From Bin80 sp965208025 (GTDB taxonomy: Bacteria > Bacteroidota > Rhodothermia > Rhodothermales > Bin80), in the NCBI GenBank assembly GCA_965208025.1, contig OZ242302.1:3286001-3350000 (forward strand): a stretch of DNA of 64,000 nt, written 5' to 3'. A program made the position numbers and the translations under genes. Positions 36,215-43,764 of the stretch are shown piece by piece. Under the pieces are notes generated by a model. The model made no database searches. It was not told where the DNA came from and saw nothing but the letters and a program-made list of their open reading frames with translations. The stretch's first letter is position 1. Every line of letters starts with the position of its first letter.

Positions 36215-37675
36215 TTATCCGACGGAACCTTCAAGTTCAATGGCCAAAAGTTTTCTTGCCTCCACGGCAAACTCCATTGGCAGTTTGGTTAGAATTTCTT
36301 GGCAAAATCCACTTACCAAGAGTTTGATTGCATCCTGCTCGCTAATTCCCCGCTGCTGACAATAGAACATCTGATCTTCTCCAACTTTGCTGGTCGTAGC
36401 TTCATGTTCTACCTGGGCGGAGGGGTTAAAAATTTCCAGATAGGGGAAGGTATGAGCTCCGCAACGATCGCCTAACAGCATGGAGTCACATTGGGCAAAA
36501 TTCCTGGCATTCTCGGCCCCTTTGTTAATGCGAACCAATCCTCGATAGCTGTTATTTGATCGACCAGCTGAGATACCTTTGGAGATGATCGTGCTGGATG
36601 TATTACGCCCGAGGTGGAGCATTTTCGTTCCGGTATCGGCTTGCTGACGACCTTTTGTGAAGGCAACGGAATAAAATTCTCCAATTGAATGGTCCCCCTT
36701 GAGGATGACGCTTGGATATTTCCAAGTGATGGCAGACCCTGTCTCTAATTGAGTCCAGGAGATTTTGGAGCCAGCACCTTCACAGATTCCGCGTTTCGTC
36801 ACAAAATTGAATACTCCCCCGGTGCCATCTTCATTCCCGGGATACCAATTTTGGATGGTGGAATATTTCACTTCTGCATCTTTATGAGCAATAATCTCAA
36901 CGACTGCGGCATGAAGCTGGTTTTCATCCCGACGGGGAGCGGTACAACCTTCAAGATAAGAGACATAGGATCCCTCTTCGGCGACAATCAATGTGCGTTC
37001 AAACTGACCGGTCCCAGCCTGGTTGATCCGAAAATAGGTTGATAATTCCATTGGGCAGCGAACGCCTGCGGGAATATAGCAGAATGATCCATCACTGAAG
37101 ACCGCGGCATTGAGGGCAGCATAAAAGTTGTCTGTATATGGGACAACGGTGCCCATGTACTTCTGAACAAGATCTCCATGATGTTCAATTGCCTCGGTGA
37201 ACGAACAGAAAATAATTCCGAGCTTAGCCAGCTCATCTTTAAAGGTAGTCGCAACAGAGACGCTATCTACGACGGCATCCACAGCCACGCCAGCGAGCAC
37301 TTTCTGTTCTTCAAGAGGAATGCCAAGTGCCTCAAACGTTTTGATCAACTCAGGATCAACCTCATCTAGGCTTTCGTAGCGGGGTTGACTACCAGGGGCA
37401 GAGTAGTAACTGATATCCTGAAAATTAATTTCAGGATAGTTAAGGTGGGCCCAACGAGGATATTTATCCGTGTCAGAGGCCAATTTCTGCCAATGGCGAA
37501 ACGCTTTCAGCCGACTTTTGAGCATCCAATCCGGATCCTGTTTTTTGGCGGAGATCAGACGGATCACCTCTTCATTCAATCCTTTTGGAATGGTATCGGA
37601 GACGATATCGGTTGACCACCCGTGCTCGTAGTCACTTTCGGCGACTTTATGAAGATATTGCGTGTCCGTATTCAT
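36215..37675 (-). CDS. sufB: SufB Fe-S scaffold subunit
   Basis: 486-residue SufB. Conserved SufB blocks are YIPAGVRCPMELSTYFRIN, SYLEGCTAPRRDENQLHAAVVE, RGICEGAGSKISWTQLETG and NSYRGLVRINKGAENARNFAQCDSML. The Cys in the last block is the acceptor of persulfide sulfur in the family. First gene of the operon, divergent from the sufA-like gene across a 132-bp region with two dyads. Confidence 0.95.
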   Translation of the reverse strand: MNTDTQYLHKVAESDYEHGWSTDIVSDTIPKGLNEEVIRLISAKKQDPDWMLKSRLKAFRHWQKLASDTDKYPRWAHLNYPEINFQDISYYSAPGSQPRYESLDEVDPELIKTFEALGIPLEEQKVLAGVAVDAVVDSVSVATTFKDELAKLGIIFCSFTEAIEHHGDLVQKYMGTVVPYTDNFYAALNAAVFSDGSFCYIPAGVRCPMELSTYFRINQAGTGQFERTLIVAEEGSYVSYLEGCTAPRRDENQLHAAVVEIIAHKDAEVKYSTIQNWYPGNEDGTGGVFNFVTKRGICEGAGSKISWTQLETGSAITWKYPSVILKGDHSIGEFYSVAFTKGRQQADTGTKMLHLGRNTSSTIISKGISAGRSNNSYRGLVRINKGAENARNFAQCDSMLLGDRCGAHTFPYLEIFNPSAQVEHEATTSKVGEDQMFYCQQRGISEQDAIKLLVSGFCQEILTKLPMEFAVEARKLLAIELEGSVG

Positions 37676-37713
37676 AGTAGGAAGACCAGTTCAGGAACTT
37701 TAGTGCGTACAAC

Positions 37714-37769
37714 GACAAATCACCTGGGATTTGTCAGGTAAACCTTAGGATCCTTTCTTCGTTCCTAAA
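37714..37769. promoter_or_regulatory. Two dyads in the sufB/sufA divergent promoter region
   Basis: GACAAATC-ACCTGG-GATTTGTC (37714-37735) is a perfect 8-bp inverted repeat. TTAGGA (37745-37750) and TCCTAA (37763-37768) form a second dyad. Between two divergent Fe-S assembly units they are good candidates for sites of an Rrf2/IscR/SufR-type or Fur-type regulator. The regulator is not in this window. Confidence 0.4.
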
Positions 37770-37807
37770 GACGTACCTTTTAAGATCTAATTCAACCCTA
37801 ATTCACA

Positions 37808-38140
37808 ATGCTTTTGAAGATTACAAAGCGGGCGAATGAACAGATTCGTTCAGTCGCCACCGAAGAGCAGATTGACTTGGATAAAGCTTATGTACGCTTG
37901 GCGGTTGTTCAAGGAGGTTGCTCGGGGCTTACGTATGATTTAGGATGGGACACAGAAGTGAAGGAAGGGGATGTTCAACTGAATATGGATGGGCTGTCTA
38001 TTGTTGTCGATCAGCGTAGTGGACTGTATCTGGATGGCACAGAACTGGATTTTACCGATGGATTAGAGGGAAAAGGATTTCATTTTTCGAATCCACAGGC
38101 TGCCCGAACCTGCGCATGTGGAGAATCGTTCGGTTTATAG
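37808..38140 (+). CDS. sufA: A-type Fe-S carrier (IscA/SufA/HesB family)
   Basis: 110 residues with the three conserved Cys of A-type carriers: GGCSGLTYDL and the C-terminal ARTCACGESFGL. It receives Fe-S clusters from SufBCD and passes them on. It is transcribed away from the suf operon across a shared promoter region, so common control is likely. The gene symbol reflects its suf location; IscA or ErpA naming is equally possible. Confidence 0.88.
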   Translation: MLLKITKRANEQIRSVATEEQIDLDKAYVRLAVVQGGCSGLTYDLGWDTEVKEGDVQLNMDGLSIVVDQRSGLYLDGTELDFTDGLEGKGFHFSNPQAARTCACGESFGL

Positions 38141-38232
38141 CATTCTAACACTAGTAAGTAGCGATTTGATCGTATTTTTTGAACCGGATTCGCTCAACTA
38201 TGTGATCCACGGAGTCACAATATTGCATAATC

Positions 38233-38940
38233 ATGACGGTATTTGTTAATGGAGTGAGTTATCCCATTGATCCAGGCTTAATCAGTGGAGCCGTGCTGCA
38301 TGAACTTGCTGGCCCGAATCTTCTGTATAGTGTTGATGGTACAGTCATTCCTGTATTTTCAGAAGATTATCTACTTGTCCGTGGAGGGGAGAGGTTTATC
38401 CTTGAGAAAGGTAAAATCAAAGACAGTCCCTCTCTTCAGGATCCACTGAAGCCGAGTTTCAACGACGCCCAAGATGTTGCCCTGATCACCCCCAAAATAA
38501 TTGCAAAAGATCTGAAGGCTTATGATCCTGAATTTCCAGACGGTCGTTTATTTGCGGAAATATCCAAGGACCTAGATGTAGAAATCGGTGACGATCTACG
38601 ACTCATTGTTCAGGCTAGTGATTCTTATTTCGTCATTCCTCCAGGAGATTTTGGGGGAGTCATTGACATTGAAAAATGCGGAAGTCATGGTCGCAAAGTT
38701 CCCAAAGGTGGAATTTATCTGTATCGGCTTGACCATGGCTACCATAGATCAGAAGATCAGAAGATTAGAGGCACAGACATCTTGGCTCAGGCAGGCAAAA
38801 AAATTGAGGAGTGGTCTCTAAATCTGAAACTTAGCGGTGGCACGCGGATCAAGATTGATGAAGATTGGATTGATCTCACAAAATTAGGAAGTGAGCGGTT
38901 TGAATCCGTTCGTCGTCATGCGCAGCAGGGGGGTGAATGA
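38233..38940 (+). CDS. Multi-ubiquitin-like modifier protein ending in Gly-Gly-Glu
   Basis: 235 residues made of two or three beta-grasp ubiquitin-like units. Unit 1 (about 1-65) runs from MTVFVNGVSYPID through SGAVLHELAG to GGERFILEKG. A middle stretch (about 75-140) has a similar pattern (LITPKIIAKDLKAY, then SYFVIPPG). The last unit (about 150-230) has GTDILAQAGK then DWIDLTKLGSERFESVRR. The tail is HAQQGGE, a di-glycine followed by one residue, as in modifiers that need trimming before activation. Matches the multiubiquitin family found in bacterial Ubl operons. The next gene overlaps its end, and the JAMM-E1 fusion for trimming and activation follows. Likely a protein modifier in anti-phage defence. 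Confidence 0.78.
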   Translation: MTVFVNGVSYPIDPGLISGAVLHELAGPNLLYSVDGTVIPVFSEDYLLVRGGERFILEKGKIKDSPSLQDPLKPSFNDAQDVALITPKIIAKDLKAYDPEFPDGRLFAEISKDLDVEIGDDLRLIVQASDSYFVIPPGDFGGVIDIEKCGSHGRKVPKGGIYLYRLDHGYHRSEDQKIRGTDILAQAGKKIEEWSLNLKLSGGTRIKIDEDWIDLTKLGSERFESVRRHAQQGGE

Positions 38941-39319
38941 TTTGATTGAACTCCCACCTGAAGATTCAGAGTACTTAGACGGTAACTATGAAAACCAATG
39001 GCGGATTATTTCTGACGGGGGTGCGAAGAGTGCATTATTAATAGAGAGTTTCCCCATTCCAAGTGGTTATGATCTTAGGACAACAACCCTCATGATTTTG
39101 ATTCCAAGCGGTTACCCCGGGACATCTCTTGATATGTTCTATTTCAATCCTCCCTTAGTGAGGTCAGATGGTGCAGAGATTCCCTCCCTTACCAAAGAGT
39201 CACATTTTGATATAACGTGGCAACGTTGGTCACGCCACTATACATGGGAACCTAGTCGGGACTCTCTCACAGGGCATGTTGAGTTTGTAAAACGAAAACT
39301 CCACGATGAACTCCGATGA
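38918..39319 (+). CDS. E2-like protein, prokaryotic E2 family E type, without cysteine
   Basis: 133 residues from ATG 38918 (a GTG at 38891 or 38933 is possible). The pattern LPPEDSEYL, then LLIESFPIPSGYDL, ILIPSGYPGTSLDMFYF, DGAEIP and TWQRWSRHYTWEP ending DSLTGHVEFVKRKL fits the prokaryotic E2 family E. This is the UBC fold found between multi-Ubl and JAMM-E1 genes. There is no cysteine anywhere in the protein, so a normal E2 thioester is not possible here. It may be a scaffold or use another residue. The gene starts 23 bp before the Ubl stop and overlaps the E1 gene by 4 bp, so all three are made together. Confidence 0.72.
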   Translation: MRSRGVNDLIELPPEDSEYLDGNYENQWRIISDGGAKSALLIESFPIPSGYDLRTTTLMILIPSGYPGTSLDMFYFNPPLVRSDGAEIPSLTKESHFDITWQRWSRHYTWEPSRDSLTGHVEFVKRKLHDELR

Positions 39320-40713
39320 CCTTGACCACGAGGAAGCTAACTCTGACGGCATCTTCCCACCTCTCTCTTGTGGATTATCTGTTTCCTGGAGATGGGTTAG
39401 AGGCAGTTGCAATTCTTATCTGTAACTTGGGGAAAGGCCGGCTTGGAGAGCATCTGATTGTCAAGGATATAGTTTTTCCACCCTATGAGAGGTGTGAACG
39501 GTATCCAGATAAAGTAATTTGGCCGTTTGCCGAAATCGTACCCCCTAGCCTAATCAGTACAATTGACCGCGAGGGACAGTCACTGATCACAATTCATTCA
39601 CATCCTTCGGGTGATGCATTTTTTTCGGCAATAGACGATGAGAATGATTACCAATTAATCACGTCTATTGCGGGTTGGTTTGATGATGCAAGGCCACATG
39701 GGACAGCAGTGATGCGATCAGATGGAATGATGATCGCACGTGTACTGGATGAATCAGGAGAATTTAGAAATATTGAAGTCGTGGGTGTCGTGGGCGAAGA
39801 AATACAATTCTGGAAACGATTCGTTGAATCTCCCGAAAGAACATCCGAACTTAGGATTAAGCAGACATTTGGACAGGGAACGCTTGAGATGCTGAAGGGG
39901 ATGCTGGTTGGAGTCGTGGGTTGTTCTGGCACTGGAAGCATAATGATTGAACTATTAGTTCGCAACGCGATCGGAGCGTTGGTCATCGTTGATGATGACT
40001 CCTTAGATGAATTAAATCTAAATCGGATAATCAACGGTACATCTGAGGATGCACGATTGGGACGACCAAAGGTGCGAGCATTAGAAGAGGCAATTGAGCG
40101 GATTGGACTCGGAACGAATGTCTGTGCCTTTGAGGGACGCACGGATTCTGCTTCTGTTGTCAGGGCTTTGATTGATTGTGATGTGATCTTTGGGTGTATG
40201 GACACTGCCTTTGGACGTTATCACTTGGATTGCATTGCAAGTGCGTACTTAATCCCCTACTTTGATTTGGGGGTAGATTTGGTCGCGGATGGAGAGGGAG
40301 GAATCCAATCAGCTGATGCTGTATCTCATTATGTCCATCCAGATGGGACTAGTTTACTTTCTCGTATGGCCTATACCATGGATCAAGTGACATCGGAGAT
40401 GTGGCACAGGGATGATGTGGAGCATCACGAACGCCAGTGGCGTGCGGGGTATCTTGCGGCAGTTGATGAAAATCATCCTGCCGTCATATCAGTGAACATG
40501 CAGGCAGCTTGTCTGGCATTCAATGATTTTTTGGCTCGGATCTCAAATTTCCGGCTTGATTCGAATGGTGAATTCACGACTCAACGGTTTAGACTGGTTC
40601 ATGGCTCATTTGAGAATGATACCGCAAAAGGGGAACCACATGATTTATTAAAACCATACGTAGCTTCTGGAGACAAAAGCCTACTCGTCAGAAACAATAC
40701 TTCTTATGCATAG
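39316..40713 (+). CDS. JAMM protease-E1 fusion (Ubl-processing and activating enzyme)
   Basis: 465 residues. The N-terminal 160 are a JAB/MPN metalloprotease with an intact JAMM motif, H-x-H-x7-S-x2-D in IHSHPSGDAFFSAIDD, plus an upstream acidic site in the IVFPPYE region. From about residue 190 comes a ThiF/E1 adenylation domain: GVVGCSGTGSIMIELL (nucleotide loop), VIVDDDSLDELNLNR, and DCDVIFGCMDTAFGRYHLD. The E1 part should adenylate the modifier's C-terminal Gly after the JAMM part removes the last Glu and may also deconjugate. Cysteines exist in the E1 part, but which, if any, forms a thioester is unclear. Confidence 0.85.
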   Translation: MTLTTRKLTLTASSHLSLVDYLFPGDGLEAVAILICNLGKGRLGEHLIVKDIVFPPYERCERYPDKVIWPFAEIVPPSLISTIDREGQSLITIHSHPSGDAFFSAIDDENDYQLITSIAGWFDDARPHGTAVMRSDGMMIARVLDESGEFRNIEVVGVVGEEIQFWKRFVESPERTSELRIKQTFGQGTLEMLKGMLVGVVGCSGTGSIMIELLVRNAIGALVIVDDDSLDELNLNRIINGTSEDARLGRPKVRALEEAIERIGLGTNVCAFEGRTDSASVVRALIDCDVIFGCMDTAFGRYHLDCIASAYLIPYFDLGVDLVADGEGGIQSADAVSHYVHPDGTSLLSRMAYTMDQVTSEMWHRDDVEHHERQWRAGYLAAVDENHPAVISVNMQAACLAFNDFLARISNFRLDSNGEFTTQRFRLVHGSFENDTAKGEPHDLLKPYVASGDKSLLVRNNTSYA

Positions 40714-40999
40714 GTTGCCAGATTCTTTTTGGGTATCCTGTCTCAATTGCATCCTTACCAGACCGAGTACATTCAAGATTTACATCTATATGTTAAACTC
40801 AATACGATCTGTATCATCGGAGAACATGCCCTCCTCATTGTATTCAGCAATTGTCTGTCCGATGTATCGAAGTAAGAAAGTTGTCCATTTAGATTTATCT
40901 GTTGTAAGTACCACTGGAAGATCACAGAGATTCCAATGGCCGTGTATCACTTCTGCCATCAGTGCGTGGATCCGAATTGAAATGCAATTACCAGTATAG
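40706..40999 (+). CDS. Small ORF at the end of the Ubl operon, function unknown
   Basis: 97-codon ORF that starts 8 bp before the JAMM-E1 stop in an overlapping arrangement, so it may be translated with the operon. It has four cysteines (VSCLNC, IVCPMYRSKK, FQWPCITS) and a possible later start at MLNSIRSVSS. Some multiubiquitin operons end with a small DUF6527-type protein with Cys/His motifs; the CPMYRS and WPC...WIR segments are only faintly like it. The function and even the coding status are open. Confidence 0.35.
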   Translation: MHRLPDSFWVSCLNCILTRPSTFKIYIYMLNSIRSVSSENMPSSLYSAIVCPMYRSKKVVHLDLSVVSTTGRSQRFQWPCITSAISAWIRIEMQLPV

Positions 41000-41067
41000 A
41001 TTCCGATGTGGATATTGTATTGTCTGTATCAAACCGCCCATGTTTTAAGTTTCCAAGGTGAACCGAT

Positions 41068-42675
41068 ATGATTGAGCGAATAGAAATACGCAATGTCATG
41101 CGTTTCCGTGAGTTGAACTGCGAACTGGAGAAGCATCTTCTAATTGTTGGACCAAATAATTGTGGCAAGACGACGCTTCTCCAAGTGATCGCACTATGGT
41201 CAGAAATTGCAGCATACTGGTCGAGAAACAATCCCGATTTAGCTAGAGACAGCAATGGTGATTATTCGAGCACTGCATTGAATTTATTGAGAACATCCTC
41301 AATTCTTTTATCTGACTGGAATCATTTATGGTATGATAAAAATGTTACATCTCCAGCCTCAATCCGACTACAAATTGCAGGTAGACGACTTGGTTTTGAG
41401 TTGATCTATAAGGGGCGGGAAATTGTAGATGTTCGACCAACTTCGGATGTATTGGAGTCCGTTCTGGAATGGTATCTTGACAATCCTATCATCCCAGTTT
41501 ACATTCCATCAATGTCAGGAGTGGATAGGGAAGAACCTAACTATGATCCTGGGGTCATTCCAGCAAGACTCTCAAGAGGACAGGCTGGGACGGTGCTCCG
41601 AAATATTCTTTTGGATGTCAGCACCGACTCCGATAGATGGCAACAGCTAAGCAATGTTGTATCCGATCTTTTCGGGAGCGAGTTGATGATGCCAAGTGGA
41701 GGCGCCGAGATATTTGCAGAGTATCGGGAGAGTCCTTCAAAATTAGGCTTAGACTATTGCAGTGGTGGTTCCGGGTTTCTTCAGATCGTAATGATATATG
41801 CGACCATTTTCTGGAGAACACAATCTGTGATTCTAATTGATGAGCCAGACGCTCATCTACACTTGTTCTTACAAGACAGACTCTATGGTGATCTCAAGCG
41901 ACGCGCCAAACACCATGGATGGCAGTTGATCATTGCAACTCATTCGCAGCAACTCATTAATCAGGCTACTACCAGTGATATAAGGATATTATCAAATGAT
42001 CTGAACAGGATATCAGATCGCAGAGTCGTTGCAGAGTCATTGCGATTGGACAATATAGATTTACTGCTCGCTCAGAAATCAAAATGTGTTTTATATCTGG
42101 AGGGATGGACAGATAAGGAAATATTATGGAAGTGGGCACAGATTCTGGGCCACCCAATCTTGCAACATTTGGATAAACTTCTCTATAAATTCACTGCAGA
42201 GGAAAGCCGCCGTTCTACGCGACATTTTGGGGCAGTACAAGCTCATGTTCCTGCATTGAAAGGGGTTGAGTTATTGGATAGGAACAATAAAGGCACCAGT
42301 GCGGATTCTAAATCGTATCCTGAGGGCATGAAGCTTTTAGTTTGGAGTCGGTATGAGATAGAAAATTATCTAATCCATCCTGCTGCAATACTTCGGTGGC
42401 TCACCTCAAGAGGTGGGAAGGATGCAGCTGACAGGGCCAATCATTACATGAAAAACTATTTTCCACCGGCTCTACATTTGAATCCATTGGAGATGGATTT
42501 TCATGAGGGTGTCAAGGGGAAGCAGGTAATTGACAGAATTGTTGATGCTGCACAAATTCAAATTGATAGGTCAGAGTACGCTGAGATTGCAGGCGGGATG
42601 CTGAAAGAAGAGATTCATTCAGAAGTGATTGAGAAGCTAGACCTGATATTCGATCATTTGAATCTTGTAAACTAG
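41068..42675 (+). CDS. OLD-family ATPase with TOPRIM nuclease domain
   Basis: 535 residues. The N-terminus is an SMC/RecF-like ABC ATPase (FRELNCELEKHLLIVGPNNCGKTTLLQ with Walker A), signature-like YCSGGSGFLQIV and Walker B SVILIDEPDAHLHLF. The D-loop His is in LIIATHSQQLI. After residue 330 comes a TOPRIM-like domain: CVLYLEGWTDKEILWKWA with the conserved Glu, a DRNN acidic turn near 400, and SRYEIENYLIHP. This ATPase-TOPRIM design is that of OLD nucleases, as in Gabija GajA and similar defence effectors. It lies 354 bp after the JAMM-E1 stop on the same strand, with only the small ORF between. It may be the effector of the Ubl system. Confidence 0.82.
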   Translation: MIERIEIRNVMRFRELNCELEKHLLIVGPNNCGKTTLLQVIALWSEIAAYWSRNNPDLARDSNGDYSSTALNLLRTSSILLSDWNHLWYDKNVTSPASIRLQIAGRRLGFELIYKGREIVDVRPTSDVLESVLEWYLDNPIIPVYIPSMSGVDREEPNYDPGVIPARLSRGQAGTVLRNILLDVSTDSDRWQQLSNVVSDLFGSELMMPSGGAEIFAEYRESPSKLGLDYCSGGSGFLQIVMIYATIFWRTQSVILIDEPDAHLHLFLQDRLYGDLKRRAKHHGWQLIIATHSQQLINQATTSDIRILSNDLNRISDRRVVAESLRLDNIDLLLAQKSKCVLYLEGWTDKEILWKWAQILGHPILQHLDKLLYKFTAEESRRSTRHFGAVQAHVPALKGVELLDRNNKGTSADSKSYPEGMKLLVWSRYEIENYLIHPAAILRWLTSRGGKDAADRANHYMKNYFPPALHLNPLEMDFHEGVKGKQVIDRIVDAAQIQIDRSEYAEIAGGMLKEEIHSEVIEKLDLIFDHLNLVN

Positions 42676-42732
42676 ACCAGAGAACTGTGTCTAAAGGAAT
42701 AGGATTACGGGTTAATTTGAACCACATGATGC

Positions 42733-42747
42733 GATCCCCTCGGGGAT
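42733..42747. terminator. Short hairpins between convergent genes
   Basis: ATCCCC-TC-GGGGAT is followed 12 bases on by ATCCC-AA-GGGGAT. The region lies between the OLD nuclease stop (42675) and the convergent DUF192 stop (42776). A bidirectional terminator is possible, but there is no T run. Confidence 0.3.
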
Positions 42748-42775
42748 ATACTTCATCCCAAGGGGATTCGATCGT

Positions 42776-43261
42776 CTATTGACGGATCCAACTCACTCGG
42801 TCTCCTACTACGATTCCCTTTGTATCTGCGAAGCCACCGGGGACTTCCAATACATACTGCGCTGGGGCGCTACTTACAATCGAATCATCAGAGAACGGTT
42901 TCGCATACTTCGCAATATCTACGATGACCGAGTCTCTGGAGATAAACAGGATATCCAAGGACAGCGGCGTGTTGCCCATCCAGAATTGGCGAATTTCTTG
43001 TTGACCGAATAAAAATAGCATCCCTGATTCTGGGGGGAAAGAGGTTCGTTGCATCATTCCCCGCTCCCGAAGGGAGTCGGTATCCGCAATCTCAATATCA
43101 AGCGTTAGGATGGATTCATCCATCCGCACAAAATCAAGTGTCCCGTCAACTCGAAATGGAATCTCAATTTCCGAAGGAGTCGGATCTGGAGATTCGGTTG
43201 AGTTCTGACAAGAAGTTGCCAGAAGGGTGAGAACGAGAAAAAGGGCGAAGCGATAGTTCAT
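42776..43261 (-). CDS. DUF192 lipoprotein
   Basis: 161 residues. The signal ends in lipobox ATSC, then a 20-residue Pro/Ser/Thr linker and a DUF192 domain (RGMMQRTSFPPESGMLFLFGQ, FWMGNTPLSLDILFI, YVLEVPGGFAD). DUF192 proteins are small envelope or periplasmic proteins of unknown function. It is paralogous to the next upstream gene, only 1 bp away. Confidence 0.82.
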   Translation of the reverse strand: MNYRFALFLVLTLLATSCQNSTESPDPTPSEIEIPFRVDGTLDFVRMDESILTLDIEIADTDSLRERGMMQRTSFPPESGMLFLFGQQEIRQFWMGNTPLSLDILFISRDSVIVDIAKYAKPFSDDSIVSSAPAQYVLEVPGGFADTKGIVVGDRVSWIRQ

Positions 43262-43262
43262 G

Positions 43263-43718
43263 CTACGAATCTGTTTTAGTCCATTGAATAGAGGCAGTGG
43301 TATCTATTCCATACCTGTCGCTGAATCCTCCACGAACTTCAACGACATATTGAGCCAGATCTGTGGAGCGTATATATTCCCTGGAAAGGGGGGTTGTACG
43401 CTTGGCAATGTTGACAATTCCTGAATCTGCATCTACAAAAATGATGTCAAGAGGGATGGGGGTATTTGCCATCCAGAAACTCAATGAATCAGGTTCAGGG
43501 AACACAAACAACATCCCCTGACTGAGAGGGAGTTGACGCCGCTCCATTAACCCTTTGGCCCGGGTTTCGTCATTCTCCGCAAACTCAATATCAATCGTGG
43601 TGACAATTTCTCCACTACTACTAAGAAAGTTTAATTTCCCAATGGGGAGTTCATCAGGTTCACCTGAACACCCCATCAGTATCATCAGAGCGCTAATGAG
43701 TAGGAAACTACGTATCAT
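43263..43718 (-). CDS. DUF192 lipoprotein, paralogue of its neighbour
   Basis: 151 residues, lipobox LMGC, then DUF192 with KGLMERRQLPLSQGMLFVFPE, SFWMANTPIPLDIIFVD and YVVEVRGGFSDRYG. Same order of motifs as the adjacent gene, so a tandem duplication. The function of DUF192 is unknown. Confidence 0.82.
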   Translation of the reverse strand: MIRSFLLISALMILMGCSGEPDELPIGKLNFLSSSGEIVTTIDIEFAENDETRAKGLMERRQLPLSQGMLFVFPEPDSLSFWMANTPIPLDIIFVDADSGIVNIAKRTTPLSREYIRSTDLAQYVVEVRGGFSDRYGIDTTASIQWTKTDS

Positions 43719-43764
43719 GGACTAGAAGGCTATCTCGTTTTCAACCAGATGATGAATTGCTGGT

